A DNA stretch of 64,000 bases, from NCBI GenBank assembly GCA_951640165.1, contig OX621265.1, positions 12,289,001 through 12,353,000 on the forward strand. The letters run 5' to 3'. Both the position numbers and the translations under genes were made by a program. The number at the start of each line of letters is the position of its first letter. Position 1 is the first letter of the stretch. Source of the stretch: Pseudoips prasinana (lineage: Eukaryota > Arthropoda > Insecta > Lepidoptera > Nolidae). This document shows positions 52,039 to 62,110 of this stretch, piece after piece. The notes under the pieces were generated by a model. That model saw only the letters and a list, made by a program, of their open reading frames with translations, did not search any database and was not told the origin of the DNA.

Positions 52039-53592
52039 ATGATGGACACAACCAAACCGCGGCCCCCAGTCCCCGGCAGCCCTGCTATTCCCAGCCGTGG
52101 TAACAGCCGTGGTTACGGCAGGGCAGGGGGTACTAAGAATCCCCGGCAGATTCCGCGTTACCAACACCGACGACCTCTGGCCCTGGCAACATATAACACA
52201 CGTACACTGCGGTCCGACGAGAAGATAACCGAACTGGAGGAAGAATTGAGCAGGTTACATTGGGATATTGTAGGATTATCTGAAGTCCGAAGAGAGGGGG
52301 AGGACTCGATAATACTGAAATCCGGAAACCTGCTCTATTACCGGGAGGGTGACCAAATATCCCAAGGTGGTGTCGGGTTCATAGTCCACAAGTCCCTCGT
52401 GAACAACCTAGTGAAAATCGAGAGTGTGTCGACGAGGGTTGCGTATCTTATACTCAGAATCACCAAGCGGTATTCGTTGAAGGTTATACAGGTATACGCA
52501 CCCACTTCGACACACTCCGACGATGAGGTCGAGGTTATGTATGAGGACATATCCAGAGCCATACATACCTCTAACTCCTATTTTACTGTGGTCATGGGGG
52601 ACTTTAACGCGAAGCTGGGCAAACGATTCGGTAATGAGCTGAGAATGGGGCAATTTGGAACTGGTGACCGGAACCCCCGGGGCCAAATGTTGGCCGACTT
52701 CATGGAGAAGGAGGGACTCTTTATGATGAATTCCTTCTTCAGGAAGCCGGATCACCGCAAATGGACCTGGGTGAGCCCGGATGGTAAAACTAAAAATGAG
52801 ATAGACTTTATCTTGTCGACGAGACGACAGATGTTCAATGATGTCTCCGTGATCAATGCGGTTAAAACCGGGAGCGATCACAGACTGGTCAGAGGCTCAT
52901 TGAACCTTAATGTTAAACTCCAGAGGTCCCGACTGATATAGTCTACGCTCCGACCTTTACGTATCCACGTCCAAAACCCCGAACCATTTCAGCTCGAACT
53001 GCAAAACCGTTTCGAATGCCTAGCAGACTGCGAGGAAGTGGACTCATACTATGACAGGCTCGTAGAAGCTGTCCATACTGCTGGGTCTAAGGTCTTCAAG
53101 GCCCGCCGTACAAACAGAACTAAAAAGATCTCTGACTTTACCCTGCAACTTATGGAAGATAGACGGAAAATGGTTCTGACATCCTCAGATGATGCTACCA
53201 GATATCGGCAGCTCAACAGACAGATCTCAAAGTCTTTGACTCGCGACACGTGGCAATTTAATACAATTAGTATTAAAGAGGCCATCGAGCGAAACAAAGG
53301 CTCTAAAGTGTTCGCAAGAGCTCTGTCTGTTGGACAGAGCCAACTGACGAAGCTGAAGACTGAGGATGGTAGAATCGTCACGTCTAAACCTGAGTTGCTG
53401 GGAGAGATCGAGAAGTTCTACGGACAGTTATATACGACAACACAGCCACCTGTCAAAAGTCATGCCTCAGATCCCAGAGCACGACTAACCCGACATTACA
53501 CCGAAGACATCCCGGACGTCAGCCTGTACGAGATTAGAATGGCTCTCAAACAACTCAAGAACAACAAGGCGCCTGGTGTGTGTTGCCAGTGA
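52039..53592 (+). pseudogene. RTE-type LINE ORF: AP-like endonuclease plus RT start, one nonsense codon
   Basis: From the Met pair at 52039. Endonuclease (about residues 46-290) nicks the target for reverse transcription. Visible catalytic-type residues are N53 (ATYNTRTL), E82 (GLSEVRR), Y154 (QVYAPT), D188/N190 (MGDFNAKLG), D256 (NEIDF) and S279-D-H281 (GSDHRL). All expected endonuclease motifs are present. A single TAG at 52939 follows residue 300; the frame continues unchanged (STLRPLRIHVQNPEPFQLEL ... DSYYDRLVEAVHTAG) to NNKAPG, the first RT motif. There it meets the deletion joint and closes at 53592. An intact relative would be about 950-1000 aa. The frame upstream of 52039 is open but is 5' UTR. 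Confidence 0.88.
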
Positions 53593-53999
53593 TGACATAC
53601 GGAACAGAGACGTGGTCGCTCACTATGGGCCATATTAGAAGGCTCAAGGTCACCCAAAGAGCAATGGAGAGGGCTATGCTCGGAGTTTCCCTGCGGGATC
53701 GCATTAGAAATGTCGAAATCCGCAGGCGAACCAAAGTCACCGACATAGCCCGAAGAATTGCCAAGCTGAAGTGGCAGTGGGCAGGGCACATAGCTCGTAG
53801 AGCCGACGGCCGTTGGGGCAGAAAGGTTCTCGAGTGGCGACCACGAACCGGAAGACGCAGCGTGGGCAGGCCCCCTACAAGATGGACCGATGATCTTGTG
53901 CGGGTCGCTGGAAATCGCTGGATGCGGATAGCGCAAGACCGGCAATTCTGGAGATCTTTGGGGGAGGCCTTTGTCCAGCAGTGGACGTCTTTCGGCTGA
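53580..53999 (+). pseudogene. RTE-type LINE C-terminal region after the deletion
   Basis: Different frame from the upstream part because of the deletion. MLPVMTYGTETWSLTMGHIR, LKVTQRAMERAMLGVSLRDR, IRNVEIRRRTKVTDIARRIA, KLKWQWAGHIARRADGRWGR, then GRPPTRWTDDLVRVAGNRWM, RIAQDRQFWRSLGEAFVQQW, TSFG and natural stop. It is the best-preserved C-terminus of this lineage in the window and serves as reference for 2068-2664, 7750-7983, 8435-8787 and 29500-29642. The start codon is fortuitous. Confidence 0.88.
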
Positions 54000-54149
54000 T
54001 ATAATGATGATGATGATGATGTATGTTCTCATCCTTATTAAATTGTATAAGAACTTAAACAATAACAAAACTAGTTCAGTTGTTTAGTGACTGTGAGACT
54101 GTGTGTGAGCTGTATGTAACGTACCGCTGACCACTTAGTTAATTGCAGA

Positions 54150-54350
54150 CTCCGGTCCTTAAGGGATCGACGAGGTAAAGTATCTAGGCACGGGGACAGT
54201 CTATAGATGACAGACAGTCAAAGCGGTTTTAATTCGAAGCGTCCCCGTGCTTCGAAGGACACGTTCAAGTAACAAAGCCTTGTCATAGGCCCCCTGGGCG
54301 GCTTGAACAACTGACTAACACCAGGGTAACCTTTACCCATACGACGAAGA
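54150..54350 (+). repeat. 5S-derived SINE, diverged copy
   Basis: GATCGACGAGGTAAAGTATC, TAGGCACGGGGACAGTCTAT, AGATGACAGACAG, GTGCTTCGAAGGACACGTTC, CCCCCTGGGCGGCTTGAACA. The 5S-like region is recognisable but decayed. Confidence 0.6.
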
Positions 54351-54511
54351 ACAAGTTGGTACTGCACAGAACCTGAATTATTTATTTTTATAATTATAGA
54401 TTTTACGTGGAAATTGAGTCCAAATGCGATTTAAGGCACTGTTAGCGCAGAAGGTGCACTAGAAGCAGCACTAAACGCTAACATCCTCCCTCTTAACTTC
54501 ATTCAAAGCAC

Positions 54512-54740
54512 CCGATGTGACGGCATAGAATATCATCAGCCCATCTCATCCCATCGCATCCCGCAGAAATCGTCCGAGGGAATACCTACCAGTGAACGGG
54601 CAGCAGCGTTTTTCTGTGAACTAAGACCATCAAATTGCGATGGGCAACCCGTATGCCAAGCGTGGCGATTATGACATATCCCCCTATTCTTTGGAGAGGC
54701 TTTTGTCCAGCTGTGAACGTACTTTGGCTGACATGATGAT
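54512..54740 (+). repeat. RTE-derived short element, complete form
   Basis: GATGTGACGGCATAGAATAT, GAACGGGCAGCAGCGTTTTT, CGTATGCCAAGCGTGGCGAT, then GGAGAGGCTTTTGTCCAGCT, GTGAACGTACTTTGGCTGAC. Same joint as 46155-46390, so both come from one deleted founder. Confidence 0.75.
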
Positions 54741-55269
54741 TGTCGAAGGTTGGATAACCTATGAAGTGAATTCTAATCATATTAGTGGTGGATTGCAAAT
54801 CTTTTTGGAACATTTAATGACCTCGTAAGATTTTTGCCGCTAGTTACGTTGGACATTATATCTTAGTAATAAGGAAGTTGAGTGAGAAAGCTTGTTTTGT
54901 GAATGTACCTTTATAGAAAGATTAGGGGTAGGTATATAGTTAAGATTTTTGAGGACAATGATAACAATGGTTGCTTAGGTTTTAAAGCTTTTTCCCGTAC
55001 TTTTAGGACGGCTGTGTGCGAGCGGTGTAAGCCGTTGGGGCAGACCTTTGTGTTTGGGTTCGATTCAAGATCTGAACGAACCGTTCGGATAATATGTAAT
55101 TAAATATATCTAAAATCATAAATACATACAATAAGCTAATTTACTTAACCATTACTTTGATAAATTGAATTATAATTCCATATGATCAAATATAAGTCAC
55201 GCTCCAATAATCTATTTGTGCCTAAAATTATTTGTAATAATAAAATTCATGTTACGATTATTTACAAGC
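54741..55269. other. Unassigned, with a short family T end
   Basis: 55245-55275 has GTTACGATTATTTACAAGCG, the end of family T. Otherwise nothing recognised. Confidence 0.3.
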
Positions 55270-55880
55270 GCTTTTAAGGGTTCCGTAGCCAAATGACAAA
55301 AAACGGGACCCTTATAGATTCGTCATGTCTGTCTGTCTGTCCGTCCGTATGTCACAGCCACTTTTTTCCGAAACTATAAGAGCTATACTGTTGTAACATA
55401 GTAAGTAGATGTATTCTGTGAACCGCATTAAGATTTTCACACAAAAATAGAAAAATAAAATAATTTTGGGGGTTCCCCATACATAGAACTGAAACTCTAA
55501 AATGTTTTTTCATCCTACCCTTACTTGTGGGGTATCTATGGATAGGTCTTCAAAAATGATATTCAGGTTTCTAAAATCATTTATTTCTAAACTGAATAGT
55601 TTGCGCGAGAGACACATCCAAAGTGGTAAAATGATGCTGCCTCCCCCCCCCACCAGTAATTTCTAAAATAAGAGAATGATAAAACTAAAAAATATATGAT
55701 GTACATTACCATGCAAACTAACAACGAAAATTGGTTTGAACGAGATCTAGTAAGTAGTTTCTTTTTAATATGTCATAAATCGAAAACCGCTACTTACCTT
55801 TCATTTAAACAACTGAAATACTTGTTGTTTCGGAACCCTTCATGGGCGGGTCCGACTCGCACTTGGCCGGTTTTTTTTAT
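55270..55880 (+). repeat. Dispersed repeat, family P, longest copy
   Basis: Starts AAGGGTTCCGTAGCCAAATG, GTCTGTCTGTCTGTCCGTCC, GTTCCCCATACATAG, CTGAATAGTTTGCGCGAGAG, and ends GGAACCCTTCATGGGCGGGT, CCGACTCGCACTTGGCCGGT. It spans about 610 bp including a C9 run at 55643-55652. No coding frame with a motif. Confidence 0.65.
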
Positions 55881-56282
55881 TTATTTAGAACTAGCACGCG
55901 GGAAATACATATCTTTAGATATTTAAGACCATATACAAGTTATTGCTGTATTATCGACAACAGTTTTAATAAAATTTATTTTATGTACATTTCTAAACAT
56001 AATAAATTTCTTTAGTCACATTTTTGCTTTTAATACAATTAAAACAAGGAAAAATGCTTGGACAGATACATACATAAAATGGGTAGCTGCATATTTATTG
56101 GATATCTCTATCAATTTTTGCTTATATATACATGAACATATATGCAAGACAAGTAAGTAAGCGGGCCGCTTAATGGTAAGTGATTAATGCCACCCCTGAT
56201 CACTCACAACACCAGAGAGCCCATGCGTTGCCGGACTAAATAGGCGCTTCTTGAAAAATGCCATTCATACTAAACACACTAC
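55881..56282. other. Unassigned, with a family G fragment
   Basis: 56155-56245 carries the minus-strand family G words CCGCTTAATGGTAAGTGATT, CACTCACAACACCAGAGAGC, GCGTTGCCGG. The rest shows nothing. Confidence 0.35.
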
Positions 56283-56620
56283 AAAAGAAATGAAATCGTG
56301 ACCTCTTAGAACATTTTCTGACCAAATCGGATACGTTCTCAAGAAAAGCCAGGACATACCCTAGTAGTACCCTAAACCGGCGAGCATGTATGTACAGACG
56401 CCGGCACATCAAGCTACCCCAACCTGTCAAATTTCCACAATGGAAAGTGAACCTTATGCTGATATGTGATAAAGTTGAAAATCTATAAAAGAAATTTGAC
56501 AGATTGGGGTAGCTTGATGTGCTGGCGTCTGTACAATATAATGACAGTAAACGAGGCTGAAGAGGTATGCAAAGATCCACTGTCTCTGCCTACCCCTCTG
56601 GGAAACAGGCGTGAGTTTAT
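56283..56620 (+). pseudogene. Second RTE-like LINE lineage, split by a MITE
   Basis: CTTAGAACATTTTCTGACCA (RTFSDQI), TTCTCAAGAAAAGCCAGGAC (LKKSQD), CTAAACCGGCGAGCATGTA (LNRRACM), then the MITE, then GTAAACGAGGCTGAAGAGGT (VNEAEEV) and CTGCCTACCCCTCTGGGAAA (AYPSGK). Confidence 0.75.
56391..56535. mobile_element. MITE family V, complete copy
   Basis: Inverted ends of about 40 bp: TGTACAGACGCCGGCACATC, AAGCTACCCCAACCTGTCAA at the left; TTGACAGATTGGGGTAGCTT, GATGTGCTGGCGTCTGTACA at the right. 145 bp. Its insertion in a known LINE sequence defines the limits; a few host bases (TGAAGA) seem lost at the site. Confidence 0.8.
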
Positions 56621-56627
56621 GTATATA

Positions 56628-57922
56628 CGAGGGTGCGTTTTTAAGTTCGCGGAATGGGGGGGAGGGGATAATAATAGGTCATTATCGGGATGGCCACGAC
56701 TTCAGCCACTCAATATTAGTATAAATACCAAGTTTTATCTTAATTGGATCATTAGTCTCTGAACTATCGTCAAGCAAACAACTCAATCGGGAAGAAAGTG
56801 TGAATTATGAAAAAAATCGAGTACCGTGCCGTAATAAAGTTCCTTACCAAGCAAGGAAAGTCAATTCAAAATATACTGGAAGAGATGGACTCCGTTTACG
56901 GGGACTCTTGCCCGGGTAAAACCATGGTTTACAAGTGGCACAGTCTCTTTAAACAAGGCAGGACCTCACTTGAAGACGACCCTCGGCCCGGACGGTCGCC
57001 CGAGGTGACTACTCCGGAAATCATTAAAAAAGTCGAAAAAATTATATTGGAAGATGCCAGACTAAAGAAGAAACAGCTTGCAGAAATGGTTGGAGTATCG
57101 GATACGACAATTTTCAAAATTCTACATGATCATCTTGGCATGACAAAGGTCAGTGCAAGATGGGTGCCAAGAAAGCTCACGCCGCCTCAAAAACAACGCC
57201 GCGTGGAGTGTTCTCGCACGTTTTTGGACCTCTGTAACGAAGATAAGGATGGACTTTTAAGTCGAATTGTTACTGGAGATGAAACTTGGGTTCATCATTA
57301 TGAACCTGAGTCGAAACAGGACTCTATGCAGTGGCACAAAAAAGGCACACCACCACCCAAGAAGTTTAAAGTGTCACAATCGGCTGGAAAAATCATGGCA
57401 ACAGTGTTTTGGGATTCGGAAGGGATCCTGTTGATCGATTATAAAGATAAAGGCGTTTCTATAACCGGACAATACTACGCTTCCATCCTCGAGAGGTTAA
57501 AAGAAAGCATTAAAGAAAAAAGGAGGGTAAAATTAACCAAAGGTGTCCTTCTTCTACACGACAACGCGCCAGTTCACAAGAGCCGTGTTGCTTTGGCTGC
57601 CCTGCATAACGTGGGCTTCGATATTTTAGATCATCCACCCTACAGCCCAGACCTGGCTCCCAGTGATTACTACCTCTTTCCAAAACTCAAAAAAGAACTT
57701 CGTGGGAAGAAATTTTCTACTGATGAAGAAGTGAAGGACGCGGTTTCAGCCTATTTTTCGGACAAAGACAAAACATTTTTTTATGAAGGTATACATGAGC
57801 TAATTGAAAGATCTGAAAAATGTATAAGGGTAGCAGGTGAATATATTTTAAAAGAAAAATAATTTTGTATTTTTATTTACACTTCTTACCCTCCATTCCG
57901 CGAACTTAAAAACGCCCCCTCG
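56628..57922 (+). mobile_element. Mariner transposon, irritans-like, apparently complete
   Basis: Inverted repeats of about 30 bp: left CGAGGGTGCGTTTTTAAGTT, CGCGGAATGG; the right reverse complement differs only at base 7 (G for T). TA at 56626-56627 and 57923-57924. 1295 bp. It carries one uninterrupted transposase frame. Confidence 0.92.
56807..57862 (+). CDS. Mariner transposase (DD34D), irritans-like
   Basis: 351 aa from the first Met after the left end (MKKIEYRAVIKFLTKQGKSI); normal length. N-terminal DNA-binding helix-turn-helix pair about 1-112 (GKTMVYKWHSLFKQGRTSLE, then a second HTH with SDTTIFKILHDHLGM). WVPRKL is at 119-124 (family WVPHEL). Catalytic aspartates are D158 (VTGDETW), D252 (LLLHDNAPVH) and D287 (YSPDLAPSDYYLF), with 34 residues between the last two. 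C-terminal YEGIHELIERSEKCIRVAGE is typical. 'PGKT', 'RRV', 'AGKIMATVFWDSEG' and 'IDY' place it with the irritans subfamily, unlike the transposase at 18118. No stop or frameshift, so it is potentially active. Confidence 0.93.
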   Translation: MKKIEYRAVIKFLTKQGKSIQNILEEMDSVYGDSCPGKTMVYKWHSLFKQGRTSLEDDPRPGRSPEVTTPEIIKKVEKIILEDARLKKKQLAEMVGVSDTTIFKILHDHLGMTKVSARWVPRKLTPPQKQRRVECSRTFLDLCNEDKDGLLSRIVTGDETWVHHYEPESKQDSMQWHKKGTPPPKKFKVSQSAGKIMATVFWDSEGILLIDYKDKGVSITGQYYASILERLKESIKEKRRVKLTKGVLLLHDNAPVHKSRVALAALHNVGFDILDHPPYSPDLAPSDYYLFPKLKKELRGKKFSTDEEVKDAVSAYFSDKDKTFFYEGIHELIERSEKCIRVAGEYILKEK

Positions 57923-57924
57923 TA

Positions 57925-58384
57925 TGTATATAAAATCATGAACGTTGCAAAATACAATTATTTACTAAAGTTGAAATTGAAGAATAACAATTGCAATAAT
58001 AAATATTTTACATACGTTCAAATGAGACACAAGCAACCATGTTGTTAAACGTGTCAGTAAAATCGCACTCTGTTTTAATTAGTTACAACTATTCTGAATT
58101 TCATACAATATAACTTTGGCTTTAAATTGTAGAAACTTCACTTTCATTTAACTTTGATTACACAAGTGTTACTTTTGCTGCAGCGAGTAATCTAATCAAA
58201 ACCACCTATTAAAATTTGAGATAAAGTAATATAATTACTTTAACTTTATTAAAGCTCTGCAAGTGAATTTATAATATATGATTTTAGAAGGGTGTAATTC
58301 TTCTGTATATAGACGGTAATCGCGGGCCATCTCCTTCCCTTGAAAATGGTGAGGGAGACGGCGTCCCAGTCTTAGAGATGGAGC
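57925..58384. other. Unassigned
   Basis: AT-rich; nothing recognised apart from CATCTCCTTCCC...GGTGAGGGAGACGGC at 58328-58365. Confidence 0.3.
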
Positions 58385-58560
58385 ACCACTGACTTAACCG
58401 CTGCGCCACAGGTGTTTGTCTAATGGTTAGTGACCCTGGCTGCTAGGCCAGAGGCCGTGGGTGCGATCCCCATTCAGGTCAACCTTTGTGTGATGAGCAC
58501 GATAATTTATTCTATGCCTAGGTGTAATTTATCTATAATACGTATTTACTTAGAATTGTG
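58385..58560 (+). repeat. Family C scrap, then tRNA-like SINE, family F
   Basis: 58385-58412 is a minus-strand family C head (ACTTAACCGCTGCGCCACAG). 58415-58560 is family F: GTCTAATGGTTAGTGACCCT, GCTGCTAGGCCAGAGGCCGT, GGGTGCGATCCCCATTCAGG, TTTGTGTGATGAGCACGATA, GGTGTAATTTATCTATAATA. Confidence 0.6.
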
Positions 58561-58570
58561 TAAGTACCTA

Positions 58571-58812
58571 CTAGTGTGCCCCGCGGTTTTACTCGCGGTA
58601 AGCTTTATAAATTAATAGCCTATGTGTTATTTGGATATATAACCTATATTACTACAAAGTTTCATCCAAATCCTTCCAGTAATTTTGCGTGAAAGAGTAA
58701 CAAATCCAATCCATAAATCCATCCATACTTACAAACTTTCGAATTTATAATACTAGCTGTGTCCCGCGGTTGTACCCGCATTAAACTTTATAAATTATAG
58801 CCATATACGAGT
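58571..58812 (-). mobile_element. Two head-to-tail minus-strand Helitrons (family H2)
   Basis: First: CTAG at 58571, GCGGTTTTACTCGCGG, 5' end at about 58752. Second starts at once with CTAG at 58753, CGCGGTTGTACCCGCATTAA, and is cut off after TATAGCC. The 5' end of one abuts the 3' end of the next, as in a tandem. Confidence 0.7.
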
Positions 58813-59163
58813 AAGTCAAGTAGTAGTGGTGAATGAGTGATCTTTCCCTTTTTATATTTTAAGATTAAGATTAAAAGAAAAGTAAATTTTTCATTAATAC
58901 AATTATTACTTGAAAAGAGTACCCATTATTTATAACCGAATATTAGTTTCACGAAAATTGGAGTTTTGATTTATTAAGGGCTTAATAATGTAAATCTTAA
59001 GTCTAAGTAATTTTTTGTTTAAACTTTTTGAATGGCTTTATTCTTTTTCTTTTCAGGAGGTTTTTCTATTCAGAGCTTTAGATATTCTGAATACAAAATT
59101 ATCGTGGGAATAAAATAATCACAGGGCGACCCCATACCATCCCGTGGGTGTCTTAAAAGTCGA

Positions 59164-59507
59164 CTAAAGCATCTTCTACACGGTTGCAAACCAAAGTCCC
59201 ACCAGGGTGACCATCTGGACTGCACGACTGCAGTCTAGATGGATGGCAACCACCAGGGTGACCATCTAGACTGCACAACTGCAGTCTAGATGGATGGCAA
59301 CCACCAGGGTGACCATCTATCCTGCACAACGGCAGTCTAGATGGATGGCAACCACCAGGGTGACCATCTAGACTGCACAACTGCAGTCTAGATGGATGGC
59401 AACCACCAGGGTGACCATCTAGACTGCACAACTGCAGTCTAGATGGATGGCAACCAGGGTGACCTCTGTTGAGACGTTGGTTAGGAACCATGTAGAAGAT
59501 GCTTTAG
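59164..59507. mobile_element. MITE with internal 51-bp minisatellite
   Basis: Inverted ends CTAAAGCATCTTCTACAC and (right, reverse complement) CTAAAGCATCTTCTACAT, 17 bp matched, continuing GGTT. Between them is a five-unit tandem array. A truncated one-unit relative is at 16009-16133. No target duplication is certain. Confidence 0.75.
59201..59452 (+). repeat. 51-bp tandem repeat, five units
   Basis: Units start (ACCAGGGTGACCATCT) at 59201, 59252, 59303, 59354 and 59405; the last is 48 bp. Each contains CTAGACTGCA...TGCAGTCTAG, a 10-bp palindrome around CAAC, degraded in units 1 and 3. The 112-aa minus-strand frame over the array is a by-product of the 3n period. Confidence 0.9.
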
Positions 59508-59587
59508 GGATACAGCAGATAGTCGGGCAGCAGCTAACTCCGAGCTGCTATTGAGATTGATAGTCTGAGAGAGAATAACCCTCAAAT

Positions 59588-59715
59588 TTCATCATCAGTC
59601 TGTTATCGTCCACTGCTGGACGTAGGCCTCCCCCAAAGGTTCCTATAACGTTGCAATTTGGAGGGGTTTGCCGTAGTCACCGCGTTTGGCATGCGAGTTG
59701 GGGACCACTGTTATT
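59588..59715 (-). repeat. RTE-derived short element, diverged minus-strand copy
   Basis: CGTCCACTGCTGGACGTAGG, CCTCCCCCAAAGGTTCC (LINE tail, minus strand) then GGTTTGCCGTAGTCACCGCG, TTTGGCATGCGAGTTGGGGA (5' UTR, minus strand). Confidence 0.65.
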
Positions 59716-60626
59716 TGGCAGCTAGTACACAGGTGGCGACCTGGGTTACAGCCTCGAGACTCGGAACAGTATGTATATCGATTGACTGATTGCCTCGTTG
59801 GTCTAGCGGTAGCGTGTTCACCCGCAGAAAACGAGGTCCTGGGTTCAAATCCCGGGTCGGGCTAAAAGTGATTTAGGGGCTTTTCTGTAAAAACAAAAAA
59901 TTCTCAGCATCAGCCCAAAGTCTGGGAGATGCCCAAGCAGCAAAATTATCCTATAGTGCAGACGTTATAGGACTCCAGCACTTTTAATGTTCTCTTAAGG
60001 GTTCTAGTTTTTGCTGCATCGCTTATAATAGCAAGCATGGAGTTAGTTGGGCCTTATAGTATATCTCCTCCTATACATTAGCTTATAATTACTTATAGGC
60101 CGAAATTAAAGGTCAAATATAAGCTTGGGTGACCTATAAAAGTATCGCGAGGGTGTAAACGCACTCAAGAGCAGATAAACTGGTAAGCTATGCTTATAAC
60201 TACTAACAAGAAACATTATAGAACCACTATAAGTAAAGTACACCAATAAGAGTGATAAACAGAACTAAACATTCTGGATACTATTTGCATTTATTACTTG
60301 GTTTTATAAGGGTTTATAAATTTACTTTACAGAACAATTATCAGTAAAATGGAGCGGTTATATAGTGGTATATACCAATATCGTTATAATCTTAACACGC
60401 TTATAAAGGTTTTATATAATATACTTAGTATCCAAAACTATATCCGTGGTGTCCTGAACAAGAAAACATTGGTTTATAATGGTCTTGCAAATTCGGTTAT
60501 AGTCTCAGTACGGATATTTTGATTTTGTTGAATCGTAGAAATATGAGAAGGTTCCGTACAAAATTGTTATTGTGGAAATTTAAGACAAAATGTTTATTTT
60601 AATGATTCTGCACGAAAAACGTTTAA

Positions 60627-60794
60627 TCGATAAAAGCAATTTTAAATGTACACTTGGAAGATTGTGTTAGTGAGGAACCTGTACAAGAAGATGAATGCGA
60701 TATTGAAAACTATTCCAATTTTCAACTACATAGCGATCTTAGAAAATGGGCTGTAGAATACAATACGACATGCGGCATTCAATTTTTTATTTGA
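60627..60794 (+). pseudogene. Coding remnant inside the CCCAAGCAGC element
   Basis: 55 codons open to a stop: SIKAILNVHLEDCVSEEPVQ, EDECDIENYSNFQLHSDLRK, WAVEYNTTCGIQFFI. An acidic run followed by 'LHSDLRKWAVEYN' resembles, from memory, a 'LRxWAxxYNI' segment in uncharacterised transposon proteins of insects and cnidarians. No catalytic motif. It could be an exon piece. Confidence 0.4.
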
Positions 60795-60969
60795 AATTTT
60801 GAATAAATGTATTTGTTTCAAATTCTTCAAGTTCTCTTAGATCTCTTATAACATGTCTACATCTACGTCTTAATGTACGAGTTTAATTCATTCTGAATCT
60901 CTCTTCGACACAGCACTCAGCACATGTTAGTTTGTATTTCATAAAGTGCATTTTGATTTGGTATGATGG

Positions 60970-61284
60970 TTATAATGTCTTCTTTGATGACTTAACTTTA
61001 TGTTGAAGTTGTGGAATTTGACCAACCTCGACAGGCTGTATTTGGTTATCCGTGTTGTAAAGAACGCAATGTTGAGCATTTAAACTGACATCTGACAGTG
61101 TTTCTTCTGCTTCTGTAATGACAAGTTGAGGGTTTTGCGCGACAAAAGAAGATACAGGTAAAATTGCTGAACCGGATTGAATGGTAGCCGAGTTTTGTTG
61201 TAAATGAAGTGATCTTGTAGTATTTGAACGAGTATCTTCTCGAGAGACCGTTGGCATCTGACTAATTTGGTCTTGATCACGATT
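60970..61284 (-). pseudogene. Second coding remnant inside the CCCAAGCAGC element
   Basis: The open frame extends upstream to 61347, but the first 21 codons are hydrophobic and the sequence TTTATTGTTTCACAG just before 61284 looks like a splice acceptor. So the likely coding part begins NRDQDQISQMPTVSREDTRS and ends QLQHKVKSSKKTL. It is polar, rich in Q, S and T, with no domain I know. It runs opposite to the 60627 remnant. It may be an exon of an accessory transposon protein, or chance. Confidence 0.35.
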
Positions 61285-61942
61285 CTGTGAAACAATAAAC
61301 CAAGTTAGCAAGGGAAAGCACAAAAATAGAAGTAGAAAATATTTCAAACAATTTTTAAAGCTCGAAAATCCCTTTTAGTTATAAAGCTATCGACGTCCAG
61401 AAACATTACCATTTTCACACCTGACACCTAAACAAAAATATGAAAATAAGACATCGGTACCTAATAACAACATAGAGTAACATTACAATATTTGCGGAAC
61501 TCTAATTCCAAACAATATGGCCAAGCAATAGTTCTGATATTTACCATTTTTAAACAAAGTACGCCTATAACGGTTTGTTAATGTATTCGGGAAGACCAAG
61601 TTTGTCAAGATGGCGACTTTTCGTTGTATGTCTTACTGAAACCAACATTATTTTAAAATTCAACTTAATGAAAACGTGAATTTCGAGGGGCGCTTAAAAA
61701 TTTTGACAAAAAACTTATTACACTTCACCGAAAATATACCTGCGCCATGCACATTCAAACACGGCTTCACTTATTGTTAACTAACACCCTACTCTTATTC
61801 TAGATAATATTTATTATAAAAATATAATAACTTACCTTTATCAATATTAATTAATCTTTACAAATGTGCATAGCAACATTCACCAATTCACATCACTTTG
61901 TATGAGCTTGTAAGATATTCACTGTGTACGTTATTGTCGTGT

Positions 61943-62110
61943 TTGGTTCCATTTAGCGCTCATAGTTAGCTTTGCGAGAGCAAATAGTTCTACGTGGTCT
62001 AACTATAAGGTTACTATTGGCGTGATTGGTTCCATTAAGCGCTGATAGTTGGCTACGCGGGAGAAAATAGTTTTACATAGTCCAACTATATGGCCGTTAT
62101 TGGTCAAAAT
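61943..62110 (+). repeat. 83-bp tandem duplication inside the transposon
   Basis: TTGGTTCCATTTAGCGCTCA at 61943 and TTGGTTCCATTAAGCGCTGA at 62026 start two units, each continuing ATAGTTRGCT...CAAATAGTT/AAAATAGTT and CTAACTATA/CCAACTATA. Confidence 0.75.

Larger units (their letters stand above)
51824..54020 (+). mobile_element. RTE-type LINE, internally deleted, with 11-bp target duplication
   Basis: Perfect direct repeats GTATGTTCTCA at 51813-51823 and 54021-54031 bound the insertion. After a (CT)n stretch, the 5' UTR begins with a doubled GCTGTGTGGTGACGG (51840 and 51858). An EN-RT ORF follows, then the C-terminal region, stop, and a (TGATGA)n tail to 54020. The reverse-transcriptase core is missing: the ORF jumps at about 53575 from NNKAPG (an RT motif) to the distal VLPVMTYGTETW, with GTGT microhomology. 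Confidence 0.9.

Noticed and set aside
55270..55880. Considered whether family P could be a solo LTR
   Set aside because: No TG...CA ends with target duplication, no primer-binding site or polypurine tract seen, and copies differ widely in length.
59201..59452. Regular 51-bp repeats looked like a CRISPR array
   Set aside because: Units are contiguous with no variable spacers, and they sit inside inverted repeats in eukaryotic transposon-rich DNA.
59153..59491. 112-residue open frame with GHPGGCHPSRLQLCSLD-type repeats
   Set aside because: It exists because the minisatellite period (51) is a multiple of three; the MITE is non-coding.
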